The translations under genes were made by a program, and so were the position numbers. Source: JBDHRG01 sp039807445 (GTDB lineage: Bacteria; Pseudomonadota; Gammaproteobacteria; Competibacterales; Competibacteraceae). Taken from it: DNA of 6,251 nt. Location: contig JBDHRG010000212.1 of NCBI GenBank assembly GCA_039807445.1, positions 1 through 6,251 of the forward strand, read 5' to 3'. The notes beneath the pieces are model-generated. The model saw only the letters and a program-made list of their open reading frames with translations, was not told where the DNA came from and did not search any database. Positions 1-6,251 of this stretch are shown here, in pieces (positions within the stretch are counted from its first letter, which is position 1; every line of letters starts with the position of its first letter).

Positions 1-132
1 GAGCACCCAGGCCAGCGCGGCGGCGAGCAGCAGCGGCGCGGCGGCGAGCAGCCAGGGCCAGCGCCGCCGGCGGCGTGACGGCGCCGGTTGCGCAGGTGGC
101 GCGGCGTCCTGGTCGGTATCGGGTTCGGTCAC
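1..132 (-). CDS. tamB: TamB, inner-membrane component of the translocation and assembly module (N-terminus only)
   Basis: Only the first 44 codons are present; the gene runs off the left edge of the window. The start is a GTG at 132-130 that overlaps the tamA stop codon in a GTGA arrangement, so the two genes are probably translationally coupled. The translation begins MTEPDTDQDAAPPAQPAPS, followed by five arginines (residues 20-24) and then a hydrophobic stretch from about residue 25 to 44. This is a typical N-terminal signal anchor with positive charges on the cytoplasmic side, as expected for TamB, which is anchored in the inner membrane and reaches across the periplasm to TamA. The identification rests on position directly after tamA (the usual tamA-tamB order) and on the anchor; the diagnostic C-terminal DUF490/TamB domain lies outside the window. 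Another membrane-anchored protein is possible but less likely. Confidence 0.82.
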   Translation of the reverse strand, partial: MTEPDTDQDAAPPAQPAPSRRRRRWPWLLAAAPLLLAAALAWVL

Positions 133-1880
133 AGGTCCGGCCCCAGCGTGAAGTGGATGCGCAGCGGGTCGCCCGGCTCGTCGAAGCCGTGTGCGAAGTC
201 GAGCCGGATCGGGCCGACCGGTGACGCCCAGCGCAGGCCGAGGCCGGCGCCGAGCTTGATCGAGGGGCTGTCGTCGAAGGCGTCGCCGGCGTCGACGAAG
301 GCGGCGAGTCCCCACCTGTCGTAGACGCGGTGCTCGTACTCGAGGCTCGCGACCGCGAGGCGCTTGCCGCCGACGACCTTGTCCTCGGCGTTGCGCGGCC
401 CGATCACCTGGTAGCCGTAGCCGCGCACGCTGTTGTCGCCGCCGGCGTAGAAGCGCAGCGACGAGGGCAGGCGCTCGAAGTCCGAGGCGAAGGTGGTGCC
501 GAGGTCGGCGCGCGCGAGCAGGCGCCCGGCTGCGCTGAGCGGCACGATCCACTTGAGCCCGGCGCTCGCCTGCACGAAGGACAGGTCGGACAGCAGCGGC
601 TCGGCGGCGCCGCGCAGGCCGAGGCTGAGCCGGTAGCCCGAGCTCACCTCGAGCGGATCGCCGCCGGTGACGGTGCGCGTCCAGTTGCCGCCGGGGATCA
701 GGAGCTTGGTGGTGGTGCGCCCGCCCTCGTCGTTGCGAAAGCGCTCGGCCTGGTAGTCGAGCGACAGCAGCCGCTGCCAGGGGCCGTCCTGCAGCCGGCG
801 CGTGACGCCGATCAGCGCGGTGTCGCTGTCCTTGGCGGTCGAGCGCTCGCGCGCCTCGCCCGCGCGCAGCGCGATCTCGTCGTTGCGCGGATCCTCGCCC
901 GGGAGCTTGTACTCGGCGCTCAGCGTCGACTTGATCGTCGACAGGCGCAGGTCGGTCGTGAGCTTGTGGCCCGAGTCGTTGACGTAGCGGTCTTCGAAGG
1001 CGGCGCGACCGCGCACGCCGGTGTCGGTGCCGTAGCCGAGGCCGTAGGTGTAGCGCTTGCGCTTGCGCGGCGTCAGCGCCACCTCGACCGGGATGTCGCG
1101 GTGCTCGGCGCGCGCGGGCGAAGCGTCGACCGCGATCGTGTCGAAGTAGTCGCTGTCGCCGAGCGCGGTCTGCAGGTCGAGCAGATCGGCGGCGAGGTAC
1201 GGCTGGCCGGGCTGGATGCGATTGTAGCGCGCCAGCACGTCGTCGCGCAGGATGCGCGGGTCCTGCGCGAAGCTGACGCTGCCGAAGCGGTAGCGCGCGC
1301 CGGCATCGAGGTGCAGCACGATGTCGGCGCGGTGAGCGGGCGCATCGACGCGGATCTCGGCGGTCTCGAGCTTGGCATCGAAGTAGCCGCGTTCGGTCGC
1401 CAACCCCTGCAGCGCGCGCTTGAAGTCTTCGTAGCGCGCGTGCTCGAGCACCTGCCCCGGCGCCAGCGGATCCCGCGCCAGCAGCTCGGCGAAGGCCGGA
1501 TCGGTTCGCGCTTCGCCGTCGACGCGCACCTCGACTGCGGCGATCCGCACCGGCTCGCCGGGGCGGATGCGGTAGCGCGCGATCCAGGTCTCGCCCTCGC
1601 GCTCGAGCGAGGCTTCGACCTCGGGCGCGTAATAGCCGAAGGGTTCGAGGGCGGTGCGGATCTCGCCGGACGCCTGCGCGTGCGCCCACGCGATCCGCGC
1701 GGCATCCGGCTCGGGCCGGTCGGCCAGCCGGCGGATCTGCAGGAAGGTGTTGACGTTGTCGCGCAGCCGCGCGTCGTCCAGCCCTTCGATCTCGACGCGC
1801 AGCGTCGCGGCGTCGGCGAGCGCCGCGGCGCCGAGCGCGGCCAGCACCAGCGCGACCGTCAGCGTCCGTGCCGGGCGCAT
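129..1880 (-). CDS. tamA: TamA, Omp85-family outer-membrane assembly factor
   Basis: This encodes 583 residues, close to the 577 of E. coli TamA. It is an outer-membrane barrel protein that works with TamB in outer-membrane protein assembly. The open frame extends further upstream, but that part lies in another frame of the kinase gene. The ATG at 1880 is preferred because a clear signal peptide follows (MRPARTLTVALVLAALGAAA, probable cleavage after A22-D23-A24). Three POTRA domains should fill about residues 26-265, including the third-POTRA-like stretch DVLARYNRIQPGQPYL. The rest is a 16-strand-type barrel with alternating hydrophobic residues. The Omp85 hallmark VRGY is at residues 485-488 in GGDNSVRGYGYQ, the loop 6 motif. 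The protein ends IHFTLGPDL, much like the LGPEL end of enterobacterial TamA and serving as the BAM-recognised beta-signal. The start lies 4 bases after the kinase stop, with a GAGG sequence very close to the ATG. Family identity is firm; BamA is excluded by having three rather than five POTRAs. Confidence 0.94.
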   Translation of the reverse strand: MRPARTLTVALVLAALGAAALADAATLRVEIEGLDDARLRDNVNTFLQIRRLADRPEPDAARIAWAHAQASGEIRTALEPFGYYAPEVEASLEREGETWIARYRIRPGEPVRIAAVEVRVDGEARTDPAFAELLARDPLAPGQVLEHARYEDFKRALQGLATERGYFDAKLETAEIRVDAPAHRADIVLHLDAGARYRFGSVSFAQDPRILRDDVLARYNRIQPGQPYLAADLLDLQTALGDSDYFDTIAVDASPARAEHRDIPVEVALTPRKRKRYTYGLGYGTDTGVRGRAAFEDRYVNDSGHKLTTDLRLSTIKSTLSAEYKLPGEDPRNDEIALRAGEARERSTAKDSDTALIGVTRRLQDGPWQRLLSLDYQAERFRNDEGGRTTTKLLIPGGNWTRTVTGGDPLEVSSGYRLSLGLRGAAEPLLSDLSFVQASAGLKWIVPLSAAGRLLARADLGTTFASDFERLPSSLRFYAGGDNSVRGYGYQVIGPRNAEDKVVGGKRLAVASLEYEHRVYDRWGLAAFVDAGDAFDDSPSIKLGAGLGLRWASPVGPIRLDFAHGFDEPGDPLRIHFTLGPDL

Positions 1881-1884
1881 CGCC

Positions 1885-3456
1885 TCAGCCGGTCCGCGTC
1901 GCCAGCCAGTGGCGCAGCGCCGCCACCGGATCGTCGCCGGCCGCCAGCACCGGCTCGTCGGCCGCCGGCGGCGCGTAGCGCGCGAGCTGGCGCTCGAGCA
2001 CGTCGAGGTCGGCCTCGGCGGCATCGGTCCCGCCGGCTGCGCGCGCCGCGACGCGCGCGCGCAATGCCTCGGGCGCCGCGGCGCAGACGAGCACGACGAA
2101 GGGCACGCCGCGCGAAGCGGCCAGTTCGGCGAAGCGCTCGCGGCCTTCGCGCTCGGGGAAGGTCGCATCGACCAGCACCGGCACGCCGAAGCCGAGCAGC
2201 ATCGCGGCGAGCGCCTCGAGCCGCGCATAGGTGCGCGCGCTGGCCTGCGCGGTGTAGATGCCGCCGCCGACCGCCGAGCCGCTGGCCTCGAGCGGTCCGA
2301 GGCCGTACAGGCGCTTGCGCTCGACGTCCGAGCGCAGCCGCACTGCGCCGAAGGCTTCGAGGATCGCCGCGGTCGCGGTCGACTTGCCCGAGCCGGAGAC
2401 GCCGTGCGTGATCAGCAGCAAGGGCGGGGCGGGGCGGGTGAAGCCTTCGGCCAGCCGCAGGTAGGCGCGGAATTCGGCCAGCGCCGGCGCGCGCGCCTCG
2501 CCGGCGAGCTGGCGCAGGCGGATGCTGGCGACCATCGCGCGCACCATCGCGCGGTAGCAGGCGTAGAAGGGGAAGACCTCGAGCGCGCCGTAGTCGCCGC
2601 TGTGCTCGAGGTAGACGTTGACCAGGCGGTGGGCCAGCGCCGTGGCGCCGCGCTGGCACAGGTCCATGTAGGTGAAGCCGAGGTCGGCCATCGTGTCGCT
2701 GCACGAGATGCGCGGGCTGAACTCGACGCAGTCGAAGATCGTCACCGCGTCGCCGTCGAGCACGACGTTGCCCAGGTGCGGGTCGGCGTGGCACTCGCGC
2801 ACGAAGCCCTCGCGCTTGCGCTGCGCGAAGGCGGGGCGCAGGCGCTCGATCTCGGCGCGCGTCCAGCCCTCGAGCCGCGCCAGCGCCGCCAGGTCGTCGG
2901 CGTCGTCGAGGTTCGGCCGCGCCAGGCGGAAGTTGTCGAGCGCCAGTTCGGCCACCGCTTCGGGTTCGCCGTACGGCTGGTCGGCGCCGACGGCGGGCGT
3001 TTCGCGGTGGAAGCGCGCCAGGCTGCGGGCGAGCGCATCGATGTGCTCGCGCCTCAGCGCGCCGCGCGCGAGCACCCGGTCGAGCAGCGCCTCCTGCGGG
3101 AAGCGGCGCATGCGCACGGCCCATTCGACGATCTCGCCGTCGTCGCCGCCCAGCACGGGGTTTTCAGCGCTGCCACGTATCGGGATACAATCGAGGTACA
3201 GCGACGGCGCCAGGCGACGGTTCAGGCGCAGTTCCTCGAAGCAGAAGTGCCGTCGCCGCTGCAGATCGGAGAAATCCAGGAAGCCCAGGTTCAGCGGCTT
3301 CTTGATCTTGTAGGCATGCTCCCCGGCCAGGAACACGTGCGAAATGTGGGTCTCGAGGTGCTCGACCGTGTCGGGACGCTCCGGGTAGCGTCCCGGGTCG
3401 ATCAGGGCCTGGACGAGGAGGGACTGGAGATCGATTTGCGACTGCGGATGCGGCAT
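1885..3456 (-). CDS. Fused aminoglycoside-phosphotransferase-like kinase and P-loop ATPase/kinase, substrate unknown
   Basis: This encodes 523 cytoplasmic residues with no signal peptide or membrane segment. The N-terminal part (about 1-330) resembles the APH-like family COG2187. It has the catalytic-loop motif HxDxxxxN as HADPHLGN at residues 223-230 and a metal-binding Asp in the following IFDCVEF (D242). The C-terminal part (about 345-523) is an AAA_33/COG0645-type P-loop kinase. Its Walker A is GVSGSGKST at 352-360 (K358), followed by RSDVERKRL (D377) and a hydrophobic strand ending in D430 (VPVLVDATF). Such fusions are known in proteobacteria as 'bifunctional aminoglycoside phosphotransferase/ATP-binding protein', but I know of no established substrate, and antibiotic resistance should not be inferred. 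I chose ATG 3456, where MPHPQSQIDLQSLL begins. The in-frame ATGs at 3495 and 3555 add a low-complexity leader without family resemblance, and the 3495 ATG overlaps a putative -10 box. The gene is first in the probable operon with tamA and tamB and is divergent from mrcB. Confidence 0.9.
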   Translation of the reverse strand: MPHPQSQIDLQSLLVQALIDPGRYPERPDTVEHLETHISHVFLAGEHAYKIKKPLNLGFLDFSDLQRRRHFCFEELRLNRRLAPSLYLDCIPIRGSAENPVLGGDDGEIVEWAVRMRRFPQEALLDRVLARGALRREHIDALARSLARFHRETPAVGADQPYGEPEAVAELALDNFRLARPNLDDADDLAALARLEGWTRAEIERLRPAFAQRKREGFVRECHADPHLGNVVLDGDAVTIFDCVEFSPRISCSDTMADLGFTYMDLCQRGATALAHRLVNVYLEHSGDYGALEVFPFYACYRAMVRAMVASIRLRQLAGEARAPALAEFRAYLRLAEGFTRPAPPLLLITHGVSGSGKSTATAAILEAFGAVRLRSDVERKRLYGLGPLEASGSAVGGGIYTAQASARTYARLEALAAMLLGFGVPVLVDATFPEREGRERFAELAASRGVPFVVLVCAAAPEALRARVAARAAGGTDAAEADLDVLERQLARYAPPAADEPVLAAGDDPVAALRHWLATRTG

Positions 3457-3490
3457 CGTGCCTGGCTCGGTCTGCGTGTTCCGGGCCGAC

Positions 3491-3520
3491 AGCATAGGCG
3501 AGTCGTGCCGCCGAACCCAA
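3491..3520 (-). promoter_or_regulatory. Possible sigma70-type promoter for the kinase-tamA-tamB operon
   Basis: Read on the minus strand, TTGGGT (3520-3515) and TATGCT (3496-3491) are separated by 18 bases. They match the -35 and -10 consensus at 3/6 and 4/6 positions. Transcription would begin near 3484, about 28 bases before the ATG at 3456, which agrees with the chosen kinase start. The match is weak, but it is the best I found in the short intergenic region. In such GC-rich DNA, chance matches cannot be excluded. Confidence 0.3.
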
Positions 3521-3525
3521 CCCCC

Positions 3526-3548
3526 GCCCCGGCGCGCGGCGCCGGGGC
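3526..3548. repeat. Perfect 10-bp inverted repeat in the divergent intergenic region
   Basis: The arms GCCCCGGCGC (3526-3535) and GCGCCGGGGC (3539-3548) are exact reverse complements with a 3-base GCG loop. As RNA this would be a very stable hairpin ending 18 bases before the mrcB start codon. No T-tract follows on either strand, so it does not look like a complete intrinsic terminator. It could be a 5'-leader hairpin of the mrcB mRNA, a dyad operator between the divergent promoters, or a decayed terminator. The sequence does not decide between these. Confidence 0.75.
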
Positions 3549-3566
3549 CTTGCAATTGGCTGACCG

Positions 3567-5984
3567 ATGAAGAAACCCGTCAAGCGACGGCCGAGCGTGC
3601 TCAAGCGGCTGCTCGGCCTGGTGATGCTGCTGTTCGTCGGCGCCGCCGTGGTCGGCGGCGTCGCGTTGTACACCTATGCGAGCCACCTCGACGGCGTGAT
3701 CCGCAGCCAGTTCGAGGGCAAGCGCTGGGCGCTGCCGGCGCGCGTCTACGCCCGCCCGCTCGAAGTGTTCCCGAGCAAGGCGCTGAACCCGGATGCCTTC
3801 GCCCAGGAGCTCGGGCTGAGCAGCTACCGCCAGGTGGCCCAGGACGAGGGCCCCGGCACCTACGTCCGTGTCAGGGACGCCTTCGAGCTCAGCACGCGCG
3901 GTTTCGCCTTCTGGGACGGGGTCGAAGAGCCGCGGCGCGTGCGCGTGAGCTTCAACGCCAAGGCCGGCACCGTTGCCGGCATCGCGGCGCTCGACGGCAA
4001 GCCCGAGCCCGGCCTGTTGCGCTTCGAGCCGGCCGAGATCGCCGGCATCTACCCCAAGCACCACGAAGACCGCGTGCTGGTCAGGCGCGACGAGCTGCCG
4101 AAGCCGCTGCTCGAGGCGCTGCTCGCGGTCGAGGACCGCTCGTTCTACGAGCACTTCGGCATCGATCCCAAGGGCGTGGCGCGCGCCGCGCTCGCCAACC
4201 TGCGCGCCGGGCGCACGGTGCAGGGCGCCAGCACGCTGACGCAGCAGCTGGTCAAGAACTTCTTCCTGTCGAACGAGCGCACGCTGACGCGCAAGCTCAA
4301 CGAAGCGCTGATGGCGGTGCTGCTCGAACTGCACTATTCGAAGGACGAGATCCTCGAAGCGTATTCGAACGAGATCTACCTCGGCCAGGACGGCAGCCGC
4401 GCGATCCACGGCTTCGGGCTGGCGGCGCGTTTCTACTTCGACCGCCCGCTGGCCGAGCTCGAGCTGCCACACGCCGCGCTCCTGGTCGGGCTGGTCAAGG
4501 GGCCTTCGTACTACGACCCGCGCCGCCACCCCGAGCGCGCCAGCGCGCGCCGCGCCGTGGTGCTCGACGCGATGGTGGCCGAAGGCTTCATCAGCCCCGA
4601 GCAGGCGGCGGCGGCCAAGGCGGCGCCGCTCGGCGTGGGCGCGCGCCCGGCCAGCGGCGTGACGCCGTACCCCGCCTACCTCGACCTGGTGCAGCGCCAG
4701 CTGCGCGAGAGCTACCGCGAAGAAGACCTGACCTCGGAAGGGCTGAAGATCTTCACCACGCTCGACCCGCGGCTGCAGGAGATCGCCGAGCGCACCGTAT
4801 CCGGCATGCTGCCGACGCTCGAGAAGGGCGTGAAGCTCAAGCCCGAGACGCTGCAGGGCGCCGCGATGATCGCCGATCCCGACACCGGCGAAGTGCTGGC
4901 GCTGGTCGGCGGCCGCGACGTGCGCCTGGCCGGCTTCAACCGCGTGCTCGACGCCAGGCGCCCGGCCGGCTCGACGCTGAAGCCGGCGGTGTACCTGACC
5001 GCGCTCGAGGAGCCGGCGCGCTTCACGCTGGCCACCAGACTCGACGACGGCCCGTTCAGCTACCAGGTGCCGGGCGGCCCGGTCTGGTCGCCGAGCAATT
5101 ACGACCGCCGTCACCACGGCAGCGTGATGCTGCGCGATGCGCTGGCGCGCTCGTACAACATCCCGACGGTGCGGCTCGGCCTCGATGTCGGCGTAGCCAG
5201 GGTGGTAGCGATGCTCAAGCGTCTCGGCGTGCGCCAGGACCTGGCGCCGTACCCCTCGGTCCTGCTCGGGGCGGCCGACCTGACGCCGTTCGAGATCGCG
5301 CAGATGTACCAGACGCTGGCCTCGGGCGGTTTCCGCGCGCCGCTGCGCGCGATCCGCGAAGTCACCACCCAGGACGGCCGGCCGCTGACGCGCTACCCGC
5401 TGGCGATCGAGATGGTGGTCGAGCCCGGCCCGGCCTACCTGATCCGCCAGGCGCTGCAGGCGGTGGTGCGCGAGGGCACCGCGGCCGGCGGCACCGCCAG
5501 GCTCGACCGCAAGCTCAATCTCGCCGGCAAGACCGGCACCACCGACGATCTGCGCGACTCGTGGTTCGCCGGCTTCAGCGGCAACCTGATGACCGTGGTC
5601 TGGCTGGGGCGCGACGACAACAAGCCGACCGGGCTGTCGGGATCGACCGGCGCGCTGAAGGTCTGGGCCGAGCTGATGCGCCAGTTGCCGCTCGAGCCGG
5701 TCGACGCCACACCGCCCCCCGGCATCCAGACCGCGCTGGTCGACCGCGCCAGCGGGCTGCTCGCCGACGGCCACTGCCCCGGCGCGCTCAGCCTGCCGTT
5801 CATCGCCGGCTCGGCGCCGCGCGTGCCGGCGCCGTGCAACGCCGCGTACGCACCGCCGGCGTATGCTGGCGAAGAAGTGGTGCCGTCCGCCGAGGGCGGC
5901 TGGAATCCGCAGGCGCCCGCGCCGACGCCGACCACGAAGAACGACGACCCGATCAGTGACTTCTTCAAGAGGTTGATGCAGTGA
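3567..5984 (+). CDS. mrcB: Penicillin-binding protein 1b, bifunctional peptidoglycan glycosyltransferase/transpeptidase
   Basis: This 805-residue class A PBP polymerises lipid II into glycan strands and cross-links the stem peptides in the periplasm. A short basic cytoplasmic tail (residues 1-14) precedes a single membrane anchor (about 15-37). A UB2H-like region (about 54-140, WALPARVYARPLEVFP onward) marks it as PBP1b rather than PBP1a. The GT51 domain (about 165-340) has EDRSFYEHFGID with catalytic E189, GASTLTQQLVKN (220-231), RKLNE (242-246, second catalytic Glu E246) and KDEILEAYSNEIYLGQ. The transpeptidase domain (about 425-680) carries all three penicillin-binding motifs: S469-T-L-K472 (active-site serine), S529-Y-N531 and K655-T-G-T658. 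A Pro-rich C-terminal extension holds the protein's only two cysteines (C737, C757). The start is fixed on the upstream side by an in-frame TGA at 3561-3563, so the long cytoplasmic tail of E. coli PBP1b-alpha is absent. No clear Shine-Dalgarno sequence precedes the ATG. The next gene overlaps its stop codon. Confidence 0.96.
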   Translation: MKKPVKRRPSVLKRLLGLVMLLFVGAAVVGGVALYTYASHLDGVIRSQFEGKRWALPARVYARPLEVFPSKALNPDAFAQELGLSSYRQVAQDEGPGTYVRVRDAFELSTRGFAFWDGVEEPRRVRVSFNAKAGTVAGIAALDGKPEPGLLRFEPAEIAGIYPKHHEDRVLVRRDELPKPLLEALLAVEDRSFYEHFGIDPKGVARAALANLRAGRTVQGASTLTQQLVKNFFLSNERTLTRKLNEALMAVLLELHYSKDEILEAYSNEIYLGQDGSRAIHGFGLAARFYFDRPLAELELPHAALLVGLVKGPSYYDPRRHPERASARRAVVLDAMVAEGFISPEQAAAAKAAPLGVGARPASGVTPYPAYLDLVQRQLRESYREEDLTSEGLKIFTTLDPRLQEIAERTVSGMLPTLEKGVKLKPETLQGAAMIADPDTGEVLALVGGRDVRLAGFNRVLDARRPAGSTLKPAVYLTALEEPARFTLATRLDDGPFSYQVPGGPVWSPSNYDRRHHGSVMLRDALARSYNIPTVRLGLDVGVARVVAMLKRLGVRQDLAPYPSVLLGAADLTPFEIAQMYQTLASGGFRAPLRAIREVTTQDGRPLTRYPLAIEMVVEPGPAYLIRQALQAVVREGTAAGGTARLDRKLNLAGKTGTTDDLRDSWFAGFSGNLMTVVWLGRDDNKPTGLSGSTGALKVWAELMRQLPLEPVDATPPPGIQTALVDRASGLLADGHCPGALSLPFIAGSAPRVPAPCNAAYAPPAYAGEEVVPSAEGGWNPQAPAPTPTTKNDDPISDFFKRLMQ

Positions 5985-6251
5985 TGACGACGACGATGCG
6001 AACCGCTGCGCTGGCTTTCGCGGCTCTGCTCGCGGGCTGCGCCGCGCCCTCACCGTTCGCCGGCGCGCCGGTCGAAGACCGTACCCGGGCGCCGGCGCGC
6101 GTTGCGGCCAAACCGCCCCAGGCCGCAGCGGTGCAAGTGACGCCGCTCGAGCGCCCCGAGCCGCTGGCGCCGGCCGGCGGCGGCTTCGACGCCCAGCCGA
6201 TCCCGGCGCCGCAAGCCGTGCCGGCGCAGCCGCAGGACTCGGCGCAGCCGC
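5984..6251 (+). CDS. Outer-membrane lipoprotein with Pro/Ala-rich tether, candidate PBP1b activator (N-terminus only)
   Basis: The first 89 codons are present and open to the right edge. The ATG at 5984 shares its A with the mrcB stop (TGATG), so the gene is probably translated by coupling with mrcB. A second in-frame ATG at 5996 (residue 5) is an alternative start that gives the same mature protein. The signal peptide MTTTMRTAALAFAALLAGC ends in the lipobox L16-A17-G18-C19. The residue after the lipidated Cys is Ala, not Asp, which favours sorting to the outer membrane. From residue 20 to the edge the sequence is low-complexity and rich in Pro, Ala and Gln (for example IPAPQAVPAQPQ), as in a flexible tether; no folded domain is reached. 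Known PBP1b activators, LpoB in E. coli and the TPR-type LpoP in Pseudomonas, are outer-membrane lipoproteins acting on the UB2H domain. I infer a similar role from position and build; the family cannot be named from this fragment. Confidence 0.85.
   Translation, partial: MTTTMRTAALAFAALLAGCAAPSPFAGAPVEDRTRAPARVAAKPPQAAAVQVTPLERPEPLAPAGGGFDAQPIPAPQAVPAQPQDSAQP

Noticed and set aside
1881..2228. An N-terminal extension of tamA by 116 codons
   Set aside because: The extra residues are in a different frame of the kinase coding sequence and are Arg/Ser/Ala-rich. A proper signal peptide begins at the internal ATG at 1880.
330..2411. A 693-codon plus-strand open frame across tamA and the end of the kinase gene
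   Set aside because: It is antisense to two well-supported genes, of low-complexity composition rich in Arg, Ala and Gly, and has no motif. Stop codons are simply rare in this composition.
1885..3456. An aminoglycoside antibiotic resistance gene
   Set aside because: Only the general APH-fold catalytic motif is present, and the protein is fused to a P-loop kinase in a housekeeping envelope operon. There is no mobile context and no resemblance to known resistance APH enzymes that I can identify.
3515..3547. A G-quadruplex on the minus strand (runs of four, five and three G)
   Set aside because: Only three G-tracts of three or more are close together in the single-stranded part; a fourth would have to come from within them or from the hairpin arm. 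This is not enough for a standard motif.
3457..3555. Longer starts for the kinase gene at 3495 or 3555
   Set aside because: The added residues (MQGPGAARRGGGW and onward) are low-complexity and run through the inverted repeat and the putative promoter. The family-like sequence begins at 3456.
1654..3570. A 638-codon plus-strand open frame across the kinase gene
   Set aside because: It is antisense to the HADPHLGN and Walker A motifs of the real gene, with biased composition and no domain resemblance.
3402..6053. An 883-codon open frame on the minus strand covering the whole of mrcB
   Set aside because: It lies antisense to a gene with all GT51 and transpeptidase motifs. The translation is Arg/Ala/His/Gly-rich with no recognisable domain, which is what high-GC third positions produce on the opposite strand.
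1..6251. A mobile element, defence system, CRISPR array or recent transfer
   Set aside because: Composition looks uniform, all genes are core envelope or housekeeping types, and I saw no direct-repeat array, transposase, integrase or tRNA.

Overview
The window looks like an ordinary stretch of chromosome from a high-GC Gram-negative proteobacterium. GC is roughly 70% by eye and the third codon positions are strongly G/C. The gene content (TamA/TamB, a UB2H-type PBP1b, a fused APH/P-loop kinase) and the style of the proteins fit a betaproteobacterium, perhaps of the Azoarcus/Thauera (Rhodocyclales) type. That placement is an inference from gene style, not from a marker gene. I see no tRNA, rRNA, IS element, CRISPR array, integrase or attachment site.

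Layout. Two gene sets diverge from a 110-bp intergenic region at 3457-3566. Leftward (minus strand) run a two-domain kinase-like protein (1885-3456), tamA (129-1880) and the first 44 codons of tamB (1-132, cut by the window edge). The spacing is very tight: 4 bases between kinase stop and tamA start, and a 4-base GTGA overlap between tamA and tamB. They are probably one transcript. Rightward (plus strand) run a complete class A penicillin-binding protein of the PBP1b type (mrcB, 3567-5984) and the first 89 codons of a lipoprotein (5984-6251, cut by the window edge), whose ATG shares one base with the mrcB stop codon.

How the genes work together. The theme is envelope construction. TamA (outer-membrane Omp85 barrel) and TamB (inner-membrane-anchored periplasmic protein) form the translocation and assembly module, which spans the periplasm and is linked to outer-membrane protein insertion and phospholipid transport. 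PBP1b polymerises and cross-links peptidoglycan. The lipoprotein starting at its stop codon has the build of an outer-membrane activator: lipobox, then a long Pro/Ala-rich tether. Because this PBP1b has a region matching UB2H, the docking site for LpoB-type activators, the lipoprotein is the best candidate here for a poorly described partner. The kinase-like protein has unknown substrate, and its coupling to tamAB is the second point of interest.

The divergent region holds a perfect 10-bp inverted repeat and a weak sigma70-like promoter match for the kinase-tamAB direction. Several very long open frames lie antisense to the real genes. I read them as by-products of high GC and left them out.
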